Shown here piece after piece: positions 1 through 9,100 of a DNA stretch of 64,000 nt. This stretch comes from Collinsella ureilytica (lineage in GTDB: Bacteria; Actinomycetota; Coriobacteriia; Coriobacteriales; Coriobacteriaceae). The first letter of the stretch is position 1; the number at the start of each line of letters is the position of its first letter. The position numbers and the translations under genes were made by a program. The notes beneath the pieces were generated by a model. The model was not told the origin of the DNA, ran no database searches, and saw only the letters and a list, made by a program, of their open reading frames with translations. The stretch spans positions 1-64,000 of the forward strand of contig NZ_JAIMFO010000004.1 of assembly GCF_019795105.1 (NCBI RefSeq), read 5' to 3'.

Positions 1-561
1 TTGTCCCCACCAGCCATCTTCACTGATTCCGCCGCCTGCTTCGCTCTTTGAAGAGCTAGGCACGCCGTCGTAGTTTGGACGAATAATCGCAGCCACAACG
101 CCCCAAGAGCGTGTACGGCGATGCACGCCGCCGCCGTTGCCCTGAGAGCCTGACGTACCCGGTGAGGTATTGCCTTCGATGGTTTGGATGTAGCTGCCGC
201 AGTTGCGCTCCACGAATCCTACGTGATCTACGCCATTGCCTAATTGAGGATCCCAATCAAAAAGAACAATGTCACCCGGACGGGCATCGTACTTATTTGC
301 GAGGACAATGCCTGCGCCTCGAGCGCCTGAAAGCGCCGCTAAACAGCTTGCGGTAGGAAAGCCAGGGACTTCAACGCCGCACTCAGCGAGGATATAGGAA
401 ACAAACATTGCGCAGTATGGCACGCCATTCGTACCAAACCACGGCGTATTAGTGAGCAGAGCATACCAGCGCCCGTAGATGGTTCCCATGAGGGGGTCTG
501 TGAACCGGCTATAGCCGATCTCTTTCGCTGCGCGGGCAATCACGTCATAGCTAGTCGCCAT
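1..561 (-). CDS. Phage endolysin, CHAP domain (C-terminus outside window)
   Basis: The 187 visible residues form a CHAP (cysteine, histidine-dependent amidohydrolase/peptidase) domain that cleaves peptidoglycan at the end of the lytic cycle. Visible catalytic residues are Cys50 in VPYCAMFVSY, His113 in VDHVGFV and an acidic/polar pair in IEGNTS (129-132), the usual CHAP order. After a short Ser/Gly linker the last residues read EDGWWGQ, which looks like the start of a peptidoglycan-binding repeat (DGxWG motif), so a binding domain probably follows beyond position 1. The gene is last in the lysis cassette (holin, small acidic ORF, endolysin) and its start ATG overlaps the upstream 36-residue ORF by 11 bases. 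There is no signal peptide, consistent with export through the holin. Truncation is by the window edge only. Confidence 0.9.
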   Translation of the reverse strand, partial: MATSYDVIARAAKEIGYSRFTDPLMGTIYGRWYALLTNTPWFGTNGVPYCAMFVSYILAECGVEVPGFPTASCLAALSGARGAGIVLANKYDARPGDIVLFDWDPQLGNGVDHVGFVERNCGSYIQTIEGNTSPGTSGSQGNGGGVHRRTRSWGVVAAIIRPNYDGVPSSSKSEAGGGISEDGWWGQ

Positions 562-661
562 ATTCAATCACCTCCACCTCAGCAACATCCGGCTCGTCGT
601 GGGTGTTTTGGTTCATCACTTCTGCCTTCTCTTCGGCAGTTAGTTCTTTTTCTTCGCTCAT
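551..661 (-). CDS. Small acidic phage ORF between holin and endolysin (36 aa)
   Basis: A 36-residue ORF (starts MSEEKELTAEEKAE, ends VIEYGD) sits between holin and endolysin on the same strand. It is strongly acidic with no membrane segment or recognised motif. Its end overlaps the endolysin start by 11 bases (ATATGGCGACTAG), so it may serve mainly for translational coupling of the endolysin, or encode a small lysis-timing accessory. No function can be assigned. It is 3 bases downstream of the holin stop. The tight packing and the GGAGGTGA purine-rich run inside it, which would act as the endolysin ribosome-binding site, support the region being translated. Confidence 0.55.
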   Translation of the reverse strand: MSEEKELTAEEKAEVMNQNTHDEPDVAEVEVIEYGD

Positions 662-664
662 GGT

Positions 665-916
665 CTAGCCCCTCTTCGGCTCGGTGTAGGTCATAGCGCG
701 GTTTGAATCGCCCACACCGGCGGTCGTGGGGTCAGTGATAACGCCCAGCGCCGCAAGCACGGTGAGCAGACTCATCACAAACGCCATCGCCTGTTCTTGT
801 CCTACCGGCAGCGTCACCCCTAAGGCGGTAGCCACATTGGCTGCAAAAACAACCGCCGCAGATGCTAAGGCGGCAAGCGTTGCCTTGTTCTTGAGCCGTA
901 GTTTCCAGTTGATCAT
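665..916 (-). CDS. Phage holin, phi-LC3-like
   Basis: This 83-residue protein begins MINWKLRLKNKATLAALASA and matches the phi-LC3/phage_holin_1 pattern: an INWK-R-KNK N-terminus, two hydrophobic segments (about residues 14-33 and 44-62), then the characteristic GVITDPTTAGVGDSNRAMTY tail. It should form membrane lesions that release the endolysin. I chose ATG at 916, not ATG at 922, because the GAGAGAGG ribosome-binding site is well spaced only from 916, and family members start MINWK. It lies 3 bases upstream of the small acidic ORF and downstream of the XhlA-like gene. Confidence 0.88.
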   Translation of the reverse strand: MINWKLRLKNKATLAALASAAVVFAANVATALGVTLPVGQEQAMAFVMSLLTVLAALGVITDPTTAGVGDSNRAMTYTEPKRG

Positions 917-931
917 GGGCATTTCCTCTCT

Positions 932-1285
932 CTAGTCCGTCCCGCCCGTCTTGATTGGCAGGCACCTGTTCTCACAACGCCGCTCAATCCGGTCAATCCT
1001 GCGTCCCTGGTCTCCGATTTGAGAGCGCATTTCTGCCAGCTGAGCGGTGTGATCAGTGAGCAAATTCCTTACGTCTCGAAGCTCGCCTCTGGTGTCGATA
1101 CCGACCGACTCGATGCTTCCGAGTTTTGCTTTTACGGCTTGCCAGTTCGCGCCTTCTGCACGGTCGCGCTCGGCTCGTGCTCGATCTCGCTCACGTGCAG
1201 CTGCTCGATCTCGTGAGAGCGTGAGCGCGAGTGTGATAGCTGATACAACGAACATCCCAGCCGAGATGATGAGGGCTATTTCCAT
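932..1285 (-). CDS. XhlA-like membrane/coiled-coil phage protein
   Basis: A 117-residue protein with one N-terminal hydrophobic segment (about residues 4-23, ALIISAGMFVVSAITLALTL), followed by a highly charged Arg/Ala/Glu coiled-coil to the end and a C-terminal pair of Cys (RRCENRCLP). This layout, and the position directly before the holin, fits the haemolysin XhlA / phage lysis accessory group, although those usually have the membrane segment at the C-terminus, so the match is by context more than sequence. It could instead be a spanin-like or lysis-regulating protein. GGAAGG lies at a good distance before the ATG. Confidence 0.55.
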   Translation of the reverse strand: MEIALIISAGMFVVSAITLALTLSRDRAAARERDRARAERDRAEGANWQAVKAKLGSIESVGIDTRGELRDVRNLLTDHTAQLAEMRSQIGDQGRRIDRIERRCENRCLPIKTGGTD

Positions 1286-1288
1286 GTG

Positions 1289-2494
1289 CTACCTTCCGGC
1301 AATCCAGGTGCAGTGACCGCGATTGCAAACGCCGCCGCGCGAGTTGTGGATACGGAAAGACATACGCCCGTCGGTGTCGATGTAGTAGCAAGCGCGCAAG
1401 TCAGATAAGCTATTTGCATACCAGTCAGTCGCTACCGTGATGCCTGAGATATTTACATCCGGTCGCATGTCATACGGGATACGTTCGCTATCGCTCAGCT
1501 GCCAGTTATTGCCGTTCTCTTGATTGAACGCCCACGCCAGCTCAACGAGCTTTCCTAATTTCCTGCACTTGATAAACCATTGCCCTTGCGACCAAATCGT
1601 CGTCCAGCTGCTTGGAGTCATCGCAGACGCTAAAGCCGACGGCGTGAGCGCATAGCCCGAGTACGGCCCCTTGGATTTGTCCGGGCTGTCGCTCAGGTAC
1701 ACGCCGCCTTTTGTGTATGCGCTCGCTTGTGGCAGGGTGTAGTTATTCGCATTCGCGTCAATATCGTCAAGTTTTCGCTTGTCATAGCTCGACATAAAGC
1801 CATCTGCGCGCGAAGTGGCTGTGTCGTGGGTATGATCCACATCTGATTTCTTACTCAGAGAAGCAATAAGCGCAGAGTGCAGCGTTTTATGCGCTGTATC
1901 AACTCGCTCAATGGCTGCAGAGATTTTCGTCCAAAGGTATTTCAAGCCCGTGAGGTTAAGAATTGACTCGCCACCAACAGCAGTACCACCAGATACCCGG
2001 TCAATATCGTCTGTGGTGATTCGCGATACATCGACGTTGGAAACACCGAGACGCTCCCAGCGTTTCGCAACGTAGCGCCACTCTGCGTAGGCGTCTCCAT
2101 CTGAGCCAGGAGCCCCGCTATCCGATAGCGGAACCAAATAGAGCTGAGCATCGTTTGGTTTGGTAATGGTCGGGATGCGCGTTTTTGCGTCATACTCTCC
2201 AACCACGCAGACGTGCGGCTGGAGTTTCATCATACGTTCGTTGTTAAGTGCTTGATCGGCGTTGTTCTTAGCCTGGGCGGCAGCGCGTGCAGATTCTGCC
2301 GTTACACGCTCTTTCTCAGCGCTTCCCCTGAGTATCTCAGCTTGCACACGAGCGGTCTCAGCTGCAATACGATCAGCTTCTGCGGTTGTGCGCGCCCGCT
2401 CCGCTAAGCCATCAGCTCCAGCTATCCCATAGATGTGGCCATCAACCTCTACGGCATATACCTCGCCATCAACGTTTTTCAGAAAAGCGCTCAT
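1289..2494 (-). CDS. Phage tail fibre / receptor-binding protein
   Basis: A 401-residue late-gene product at the distal end of the tail module. The N-terminus (NVDGEVYAVEVDGHIYGI) is followed by an Ala/Glu-rich heptad region (about residues 28-90) likely to trimerise, a middle domain containing the fibre-typical SDVDHTHDTATSRADGFMSS segment (about 225-245) and YTLPQASAYTKGGVYLSD (about 258-275), and a C-terminal domain rich in Trp and Gly that is probably the receptor-binding head. The DHTH and AYTKGGVYLSD motifs recur in fibres of phages of Gram-positive hosts. It is 7 bases downstream of the 96-residue tail gene. Host receptor cannot be inferred. Confidence 0.72.
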   Translation of the reverse strand: MSAFLKNVDGEVYAVEVDGHIYGIAGADGLAERARTTAEADRIAAETARVQAEILRGSAEKERVTAESARAAAQAKNNADQALNNERMMKLQPHVCVVGEYDAKTRIPTITKPNDAQLYLVPLSDSGAPGSDGDAYAEWRYVAKRWERLGVSNVDVSRITTDDIDRVSGGTAVGGESILNLTGLKYLWTKISAAIERVDTAHKTLHSALIASLSKKSDVDHTHDTATSRADGFMSSYDKRKLDDIDANANNYTLPQASAYTKGGVYLSDSPDKSKGPYSGYALTPSALASAMTPSSWTTIWSQGQWFIKCRKLGKLVELAWAFNQENGNNWQLSDSERIPYDMRPDVNISGITVATDWYANSLSDLRACYYIDTDGRMSFRIHNSRGGVCNRGHCTWIAGR

Positions 2495-2500
2495 CTGTTC

Positions 2501-2791
2501 CTACCCCGCAATAATCCCGATTGCCAGGCTGTGCCGGTCAACCGTATCGACTACCACTCTGTCCCCCGGTTTTGCGCCAGCGCATGCCGTGGTCATCGGT
2601 ATGCCTTGCAGTGTCGAGCCGCCCTCCCCCGCTACGATCTCAATATCGAGCACGCCGTTTCCCACGGAAGCGACGGTGCCGATTCTTCGGTCAAATGAAC
2701 TCCCGGTATACGCACCACGACCGATAACCTCAGCCATCGCTCGCCCAATGCTTCCCGCCTGCTCAACCTCAGCGCTATTCCTCGGTTTCAT
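2501..2791 (-). CDS. Small phage tail-module protein (unknown function)
   Basis: A 96-residue protein starting MKPRNSAEVEQAGSIGRAMA. After a short helical N-terminus it has alternating beta-type segments (IGTVASVGNGVLDIEIVAG, GIPMTTACAGAKPGDRVVVD) resembling a small OB-like or beta-barrel domain such as is found in baseplate-hub or tail-tip proteins. I do not recognise a named family. It is translationally coupled to the upstream hub-like gene by an ATGA overlap and precedes the fibre gene, so a role in attaching the fibre or in the tail tip is an inference from position. Confidence 0.6.
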   Translation of the reverse strand: MKPRNSAEVEQAGSIGRAMAEVIGRGAYTGSSFDRRIGTVASVGNGVLDIEIVAGEGGSTLQGIPMTTACAGAKPGDRVVVDTVDRHSLAIGIIAG

Positions 2792-3891
2792 CGGACAAAC
2801 CTCCTAAGCTCGGTTTCAGTGGGACACCCAGCTTTGAGTAAGAGTCGCTGCGTACGCACTTCAAATTTCCCGGCAATACCTGCCGTGGGGTAGGAAAACT
2901 CGACCGCATCACCCACACCGATAGGAGCAAACGCATGTCGGATGTTCAGCCGCTCAATAATCGACTGCCCTTGCTTTAAGAGCTGTGCTGCTCGTTCGTT
3001 TGCGGCTTCTTTTCTTTTTTCTGGGGTGGCTCCCGCCGGAAGATCGCTATAGGTATATGACTTGGTTATCCATCTACCGACTGCGGGTTTTGAAAACTCG
3101 CTTGCTGGATCTTCATCAGAGGCGACGCCAATCACTGTTTCTTTCTCGGTCGAATAGCAAACGACAACTCGGTTTGCAACATCCATGGCGTCGCGCTCTT
3201 CTGTGAGGTGGCGCTCAAACTTAGCTGATGGACCCTCTCTGAATTCCCACGCCACGGGGCGCTTGACTAGTGGCGTGTAGCGTCTGAACACGACTCTTCC
3301 CATCGCGTCAGTTCGAGCGCCTGAAAAGCCAGCCAAGGACAGGAGGTCGTTTACCATGTCCAGCTTGGTATCGCCTATCTCTCCGCTCTCTTTTCGAACT
3401 CCCACGCCATAGGTTCTCGCGCGCGAGATTTTGTAATCAGATGCATCAGCAATAACAACCAAACCCGCTTCCTCGCAGACTTGTTTTGCGCGCTCAACAG
3501 CTGGTGTGTTGGCAGGAACTGAAACAGGACTCGTGAACCGATCGGACAAGAGCTCTTGCAAACGCCCCTGGAACTTAACCGCTGCAACCGAATAGGCTCC
3601 AGTGACACGACGAGATGGCGAGGCGGCAGTAAACGTGCCCAGGGCGACACTTGCTGTATTGCCTGCTGGCCAAGCTGTCTCTAGGTAAATGCGCACTAAA
3701 TCAGAGCCAATATCAAATGGAGCGGTGCACGCCGCCTCAGCAGTTTCAATGATTCGTACATCGTTGTTCCGAGTAATCGAGCCAGCAGCCAACATGGGAA
3801 GAACTGCCACCTCTTCACCAGTCGCGCGAGACACACGGACATACTTGTACGTTGTCGATGAGCTACGCTCGCTCCAAGTCGCCCTATCCAT
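2788..3891 (-). CDS. Phage tail-tip/hub-like protein
   Basis: A 367-residue protein starting MDRATWSERSSSTTYKYV. It has beta-rich domains and the general make-up of gp27/Tal-like tail-hub proteins: a central segment about lost sites for antigen-like beta strands, then SKPAVGRWITKSYTYSDL and GVGDAVEFSYPTAGIAGKFEV near the C-terminus, which resembles the hub proteins of the XkdQ/gp44-like group. The exact family is uncertain. I selected the ATG at 3891 because it overlaps the end of the FN3 gene by 8 bases (ATGGATAG); a further start at 3912 would lengthen it by 7 residues. It ends in an ATGA overlap with the next gene, so the tail-tip genes form one translationally coupled run. Confidence 0.68.
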   Translation of the reverse strand: MDRATWSERSSSTTYKYVRVSRATGEEVAVLPMLAAGSITRNNDVRIIETAEAACTAPFDIGSDLVRIYLETAWPAGNTASVALGTFTAASPSRRVTGAYSVAAVKFQGRLQELLSDRFTSPVSVPANTPAVERAKQVCEEAGLVVIADASDYKISRARTYGVGVRKESGEIGDTKLDMVNDLLSLAGFSGARTDAMGRVVFRRYTPLVKRPVAWEFREGPSAKFERHLTEERDAMDVANRVVVCYSTEKETVIGVASDEDPASEFSKPAVGRWITKSYTYSDLPAGATPEKRKEAANERAAQLLKQGQSIIERLNIRHAFAPIGVGDAVEFSYPTAGIAGKFEVRTQRLLLKAGCPTETELRRFVR

Positions 3892-6196
3892 TGATCGGCT
3901 CCTCCCATACAACTTCAGAGAGCGTGAGCGTTACATCGATCAAGCGATAGCGCCCAGCGGCGTACGTATACGACGCCTCAACAGTGCAACGGGCACGCCC
4001 TCCCCAGTGGTCTCGGAACCAGCACAGCTCTCCGCCACGAGAACGAACTGAGCGCAGCAGTGTCCTTAAGGCTTGGGGGTCAGTGATCGTATATGAGTGG
4101 GAGCCGGAGGCTCGCATGCCGCCGTCTGGGTAAAACGTCGGAAGCATTTGAGTCCCTGCACCCAGCGCAAACTCAAACGTCTCTCCCGTGCGCTCAACCT
4201 TTGCCTGACCGGTGGCGTCGTATTCGAGCAGATGCACACATGAGGCGTCTGCGCCAAAGCTATATGCCTCTCGCCCCTGGGCATCGACTGTCCAGGGGAT
4301 CCTCGCTTCTGAAACGGGTCCCAAATCTGAGTGAGCGATCACGGCATATTCGTACTCGAGATTAAGTGGTGGCAACCGATCGAGCGATTCATCGCCATCT
4401 CGAACACCCATAGCGATCGGCAAGCGCGACCCATCAGGCAAGATGCGGATAATATCGATTGAGGTTGTCTCAGGAAGCTCTGCAATATCTACAACGCCTT
4501 CCTTAACGCCCACCGGAGCACTGACCGGGATTGATTCTGTTTGATCAAGGAATTCAGGCGATCTTAGCGTCTCGTTTCCCACTGTCCAGGTCGTACCGCC
4601 CGCGCGCGCAATAATGCGTACCGCAAGCGTTGTGGGATCAGTCTCTAAGTGCACGCGCGGCTCTGCGGGGGCGGCATATTCAACGCGAAAGCGGCGCGTC
4701 TCAGATATCTCAAGCCCGGAGCCACCGCGAACAACAACCCGCAAAGCGTACTCATTATTATTGTCAAGCAGATACTCAGACGAGCTAATGGAGAGCGATC
4801 GCTCACTCAGCTTTGGATCATGAGCCCAAATCACTGAGCCAGAGCTATCGAGCAGCTCGAGGCGTTGGTGTGCGATGCCAGAAGCGTCGCTCGCGTTCCA
4901 GGCTACCTTGACTGGCATCAGCTTAACGATGTCACCGTCTTTTGCTGGATTGATAATGTGAGCTGATGGAGGGCTAGCAACTCGAATCTCACGGGCAGGA
5001 CTCCACTGACCCCACTTTGCATCGTAGCCTTTCGTGCGTACCCGAATCCGAAGCCAACCGTCTGTTTCGGTATACGATATGGGCAGTTTCAGCGAGGTAT
5101 CTCGATCGTTTACTGTTTCAGTTGTCGGTTGCTTGTTTCCAACCGTGACCTCAACCTCAGCGCGGCTTTGCGCGGATTGATCGGGGTGATCTGGTCGCCA
5201 GGCTACTACAAGACGCGAGCCCGTAGGTACAACGCTTGCCGAAGGTAGTGTAATTGCAGGCGCATTAGGTGGGCAGACTGCTGCAAACTCACTCGATACG
5301 ACCCAGGGAGAGATCAACTCCCCGCGAACTGATGCAATGCGCACCCGCACTCTGCTTGAGGCTCGAGAAGAAGTGGGAAAATAGGTAGTCCTAAAGCGGT
5401 CAGTCCACGCCCCATTATCTTCTGACTGCTCAATAATGTACTCGGTAGCGTTTCTTACCCCTGAGGTATCGGCAGAAATTCGAAAACTTCTCCCGTCTCC
5501 TGTTCGGGTGATCGTAATGTCTGAGGGCGGAGCAGGAGTTGTATAGACGGGTGTGGAAACATTCGAATAGGAGGATGTACCACCTCTGCCAGACGACCGG
5601 ACGCGATAGGTATACGAACTGTTAGCACCAACGCCGAAATCGGTATAGTTGGCGGCATACTCTGATACAGACGCGATTTGTACCCACGCGCCCCCATTAT
5701 CACTGCGCTCCACCAGTGAGCGCTCTCTTTTTCTCATAGAAGAGGTTGAGCCGTTTTGCCAGCGAACCTCAATACGGTTATCACTGATACGATTTGCGCT
5801 ACACCCGCTTGGCGCGCCTGGAGCAGCATACGGAATGGGAGAGACATCAACAGTCGCATATGCTGTTGAGGTGCCGTTGTGATAGCCACCGGTCAGCTGT
5901 ACCCATCCACTTACCGAGATCTGCTGCCAGCTCTCTGTCTTTCTGACAGTCACTGAGTGGGTGGCTGCAAGCTGATCGACAGTCGCGCCGCGAGCGGACT
6001 CGGCGGTAAACTGGTTCACGTTTCCATTCGACCAATTAGCCGATGCCAACGCCTGCGCTCGGACTGAATACCCCCAGCCGATCGAATGGAAATAGATCTT
6101 AACTTCTACAGTGGCCTGTGTTTCGTTTTCCCAGGACACATAGGCTTCAAGATGCGTCTGCCAGTGCTGGACGACGTTGCCCCACCCGCTTGCCAT
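3884..6196 (-). CDS. Phage distal tail protein with fibronectin type III domains
   Basis: A 770-residue protein directly downstream of the tape-measure gene. Residues about 20-125 form a beta-rich N-terminal domain; residues about 130-320 contain at least two FN3-type repeats, recognisable from GCSANRISDNRIEVRWQNG, SSYTYRVRSSGRGGTSSYS and PPSDITITRTGDGRSFRIS. Further Ig/FN3-like strands follow, and the last 150 residues (YEYAVIAHSDLGPVSEARIP onward) look like a separate tail-tip domain. Such proteins decorate the tail or form part of the adsorption apparatus, and FN3 repeats are thought to bind cell-surface sugars weakly. Its start codon abuts the tape-measure stop and GGGAG precedes it. Confidence 0.78.
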   Translation of the reverse strand: MASGWGNVVQHWQTHLEAYVSWENETQATVEVKIYFHSIGWGYSVRAQALASANWSNGNVNQFTAESARGATVDQLAATHSVTVRKTESWQQISVSGWVQLTGGYHNGTSTAYATVDVSPIPYAAPGAPSGCSANRISDNRIEVRWQNGSTSSMRKRERSLVERSDNGGAWVQIASVSEYAANYTDFGVGANSSYTYRVRSSGRGGTSSYSNVSTPVYTTPAPPSDITITRTGDGRSFRISADTSGVRNATEYIIEQSEDNGAWTDRFRTTYFPTSSRASSRVRVRIASVRGELISPWVVSSEFAAVCPPNAPAITLPSASVVPTGSRLVVAWRPDHPDQSAQSRAEVEVTVGNKQPTTETVNDRDTSLKLPISYTETDGWLRIRVRTKGYDAKWGQWSPAREIRVASPPSAHIINPAKDGDIVKLMPVKVAWNASDASGIAHQRLELLDSSGSVIWAHDPKLSERSLSISSSEYLLDNNNEYALRVVVRGGSGLEISETRRFRVEYAAPAEPRVHLETDPTTLAVRIIARAGGTTWTVGNETLRSPEFLDQTESIPVSAPVGVKEGVVDIAELPETTSIDIIRILPDGSRLPIAMGVRDGDESLDRLPPLNLEYEYAVIAHSDLGPVSEARIPWTVDAQGREAYSFGADASCVHLLEYDATGQAKVERTGETFEFALGAGTQMLPTFYPDGGMRASGSHSYTITDPQALRTLLRSVRSRGGELCWFRDHWGGRARCTVEASYTYAAGRYRLIDVTLTLSEVVWEEPING

Positions 6197-9100
6197 CTAT
6201 ATCACTCCCATTGTTGCGCTGAACTCATTCCCGAGAGCCTGGAGCAGCTCGCCAATACGATCGTTTGCCGCTATATCCAGTCCGTTAATGGTCAAGTTGT
6301 ACGTATTAGAAACGCCGGCTGCCGCTCCGGTTCGCGCTCCGACTTCACTGGCGATCATGCGCACAAACGGCATGGCATAGCGGCGGTTGGTGAGCGGCAC
6401 GATTGCCTCAGCTCCTGCCTCGCCCACAATGTCAGTCAGAGGAACCGCGCGAGAAGCAATGGCTCCTCGTGCATGGTATCGCGGAACAACCACACCTCCG
6501 TCTGCATGAAACGCAAAGCCGCCTGCAGCATTTCTCCTGCTGACACTTAACGTGGTATGCACGCTCGTTGGGATGGAGTTGAGCATGGATTTAAAGTTTC
6601 TTATGTCGGACTCGCCTCTTGTATAAGCAGCCACCGTTACGTCTTTACCAGAGACGCGGTCGATATTGCTTTTTGCATCCTGGATCCGCTCCGTAGCATT
6701 TCCGGAGGGGATATTTCCGTTGGCGGTAACATTGATCGATTTACTGGAGAGATCTCCAATGCTTGAGCGAGTATTATCGACTTTACTTTTTGCAGCGCCT
6801 GTAGCAACCGTACCGACCGCGCTTACGTCAACCGTGCTACCGCTGAGTCCTGCCACACTTTGCGCTGTTGTATCAACTGCACTCTTGGCTTTACCGCTGA
6901 TTACGTTGCCTTCAATGATGGCAGTGGCGCTCTTGGAAACCAGCTCACTACCATCCCAGACCCAGAGATGCCCTTGTCCATCAACCAGCTCAGCATAGTC
7001 ACACCTAGCTTGGGTCTCTTTATCGACAAGTTCCCCATCGTTCCATACATAGACTCGATCTTGTCCGTCGATTAACTCAGCATCATTAATGCTGACCGTA
7101 CCGTCTTTGTCCTCAACTGGCACTGCGTTATAGTTTTGGATCGCCCAGACTATCTTTGTTAGGTCGCCATCAAATGCCTGGGCGAGCTTTCCGATATTCT
7201 CACTGCCAATCTGGCGCAGAGTATCGCTTGAGACCCCTGCCTCAAGCAGCTTCGCGCCAAACTGATCGAGATCAATTCCGGCCTTGTGAAGTGGGGCCTC
7301 AAGCTTCAACTCGCTAAATGTATTTGTGAGTTCCTGCCCGGCTTCAGACATCATTGCTACTTTAGCGCTGGCGTATTCTGCTGATTCAGCACTCGACTTC
7401 TCAGCAGTAGAAAGCTCCTCAATTTCAGGCGTCAGCTTTTTGATTTTTTCTAAGAGATCTTGCCGGTGCATAGCCTCTTCGTACGTAAGATGCCCGCTTT
7501 TTTCTTCGAGCGGATAGAGTTCTTCATTGATTCTTGCGAGTTCGTCTTTTGCCTGAGACAGTGCGAGATAATCTTTAGCGTGTTGCTGCAGGTACTCACC
7601 AGCAACCTGCTGATACGCCTGTATCTCAGCGTTTCGCTTCCATGCTTCAGTATTCTTCTCAAGCTCTTCGGTCGATATCGAAAGCTGGCCGGTTGCCCCA
7701 TCAGTAATCTCAATTGAGGAGCCGGTCGCATCGTTGTAGCCTTTAACAGCGATCGCTAAGCGCGCTTGTTGGACTTCGTTCAGCTGACCTTTGCTCGTAA
7801 GCTCTTTGATTGAGTTTGCGTATGAGTCAACCGTAGCGGCACTCACTTCATAGTCGGAAATTACCTCTTTCGACTTCTTGTTAAGGTCAATGACCGCCTC
7901 GCACGCTTTCTTACCAGACCCCGCTATTTCATCGAGTGCTTTAGCCTGTGATTGAGCACCAGCGGCAGCCTCTGCAGAAATGCTTGCGAGCGATTGCGAC
8001 GCGTCGGCCATGCGTTTTTGTCGCTCCTCGGCCAGGCGTGCTTTTTCAGCAAAGTCACCGATCACTTTTGCAGCAAAACCGACCGCAGCAGAGACAGCGG
8101 CTGTGACTGCTACAGTTGCCAGCATGGGACCTGCTGCAGCGACTGCTCCCATTGCTAACCCCTTTAAGCCAGTCACTAAACTACCGACCTTAGAAGCAAC
8201 TCCTCCGGATGCTTGTGCGGCTTGTTCCCACGCAGTGATCTGTGCCTGGGTCGATTGAACCTCAGCAGAGGCTGCATTAGCTTTTTCGATAAATGCATCT
8301 TGAATTTCTCTTGCCGCTTTTGCCTGCTTGCGACCAGACTTTGCAGCGCGAAGACCTGCCTCGTCGGCCTTTTTCGAAAATGCTTCAGCTTTACCCTGGG
8401 CAGCTGCCATACGGTCACACGCATCGATATAGTTCTCTACGCCTCCGGCGGCATTAGCAATTGAGTTGCTCGCGATACCGATCTGAGAGGCCATAGTTTT
8501 TGAGGAGGCGTAAATACGCAATTGCGCGGCATCTGTTGTGTTTGCCGCGTCTTTATACACCGCAAACTCTCGAACGACGTTTCCAATGACTGTCTCAGCG
8601 CTGCCAAGACCTTTTGCGACCTTTCCCAATACATTGAGCGTGGGTCCAGCAGCAGCTGCAATACCTGCGATTGATATAACAAGGCGCTGAGTCCCCTCAT
8701 CTGCAGACGCAAAGGCAGTCGCTAGATCAGATGCGGTGTTTAGCAAGGGTGATACAGCGTCTGCAGCAGCGATGAGAGCATTTACAAGCGGCACACCCAC
8801 CTGGGTGGCGAGTGCTTCAACCTTGTTTTTAAGCACCTGGATTCTTGAGGCCATGGATTCGTTGCGCTGATCGACCTCAGCCTGCAGTGCGGAGTTATCC
8901 TTCCAGGCTTGCGTGGCTCCGCCCAATGCTTGTTTCACCAGATCAGTGTTGCCAGCCAAACGCCGCATGACATCGCCCTCACGAAGTGAGGTGATGCCAA
9001 GCTCTTTGAGTGCATCGTTCATATCGTCAGCATGCGAGACACCGTCCAACAGAGCAGTAAATGCTCCGGCAGCGTCAGTCTCCCAGGCTTTTTTGAAGTC

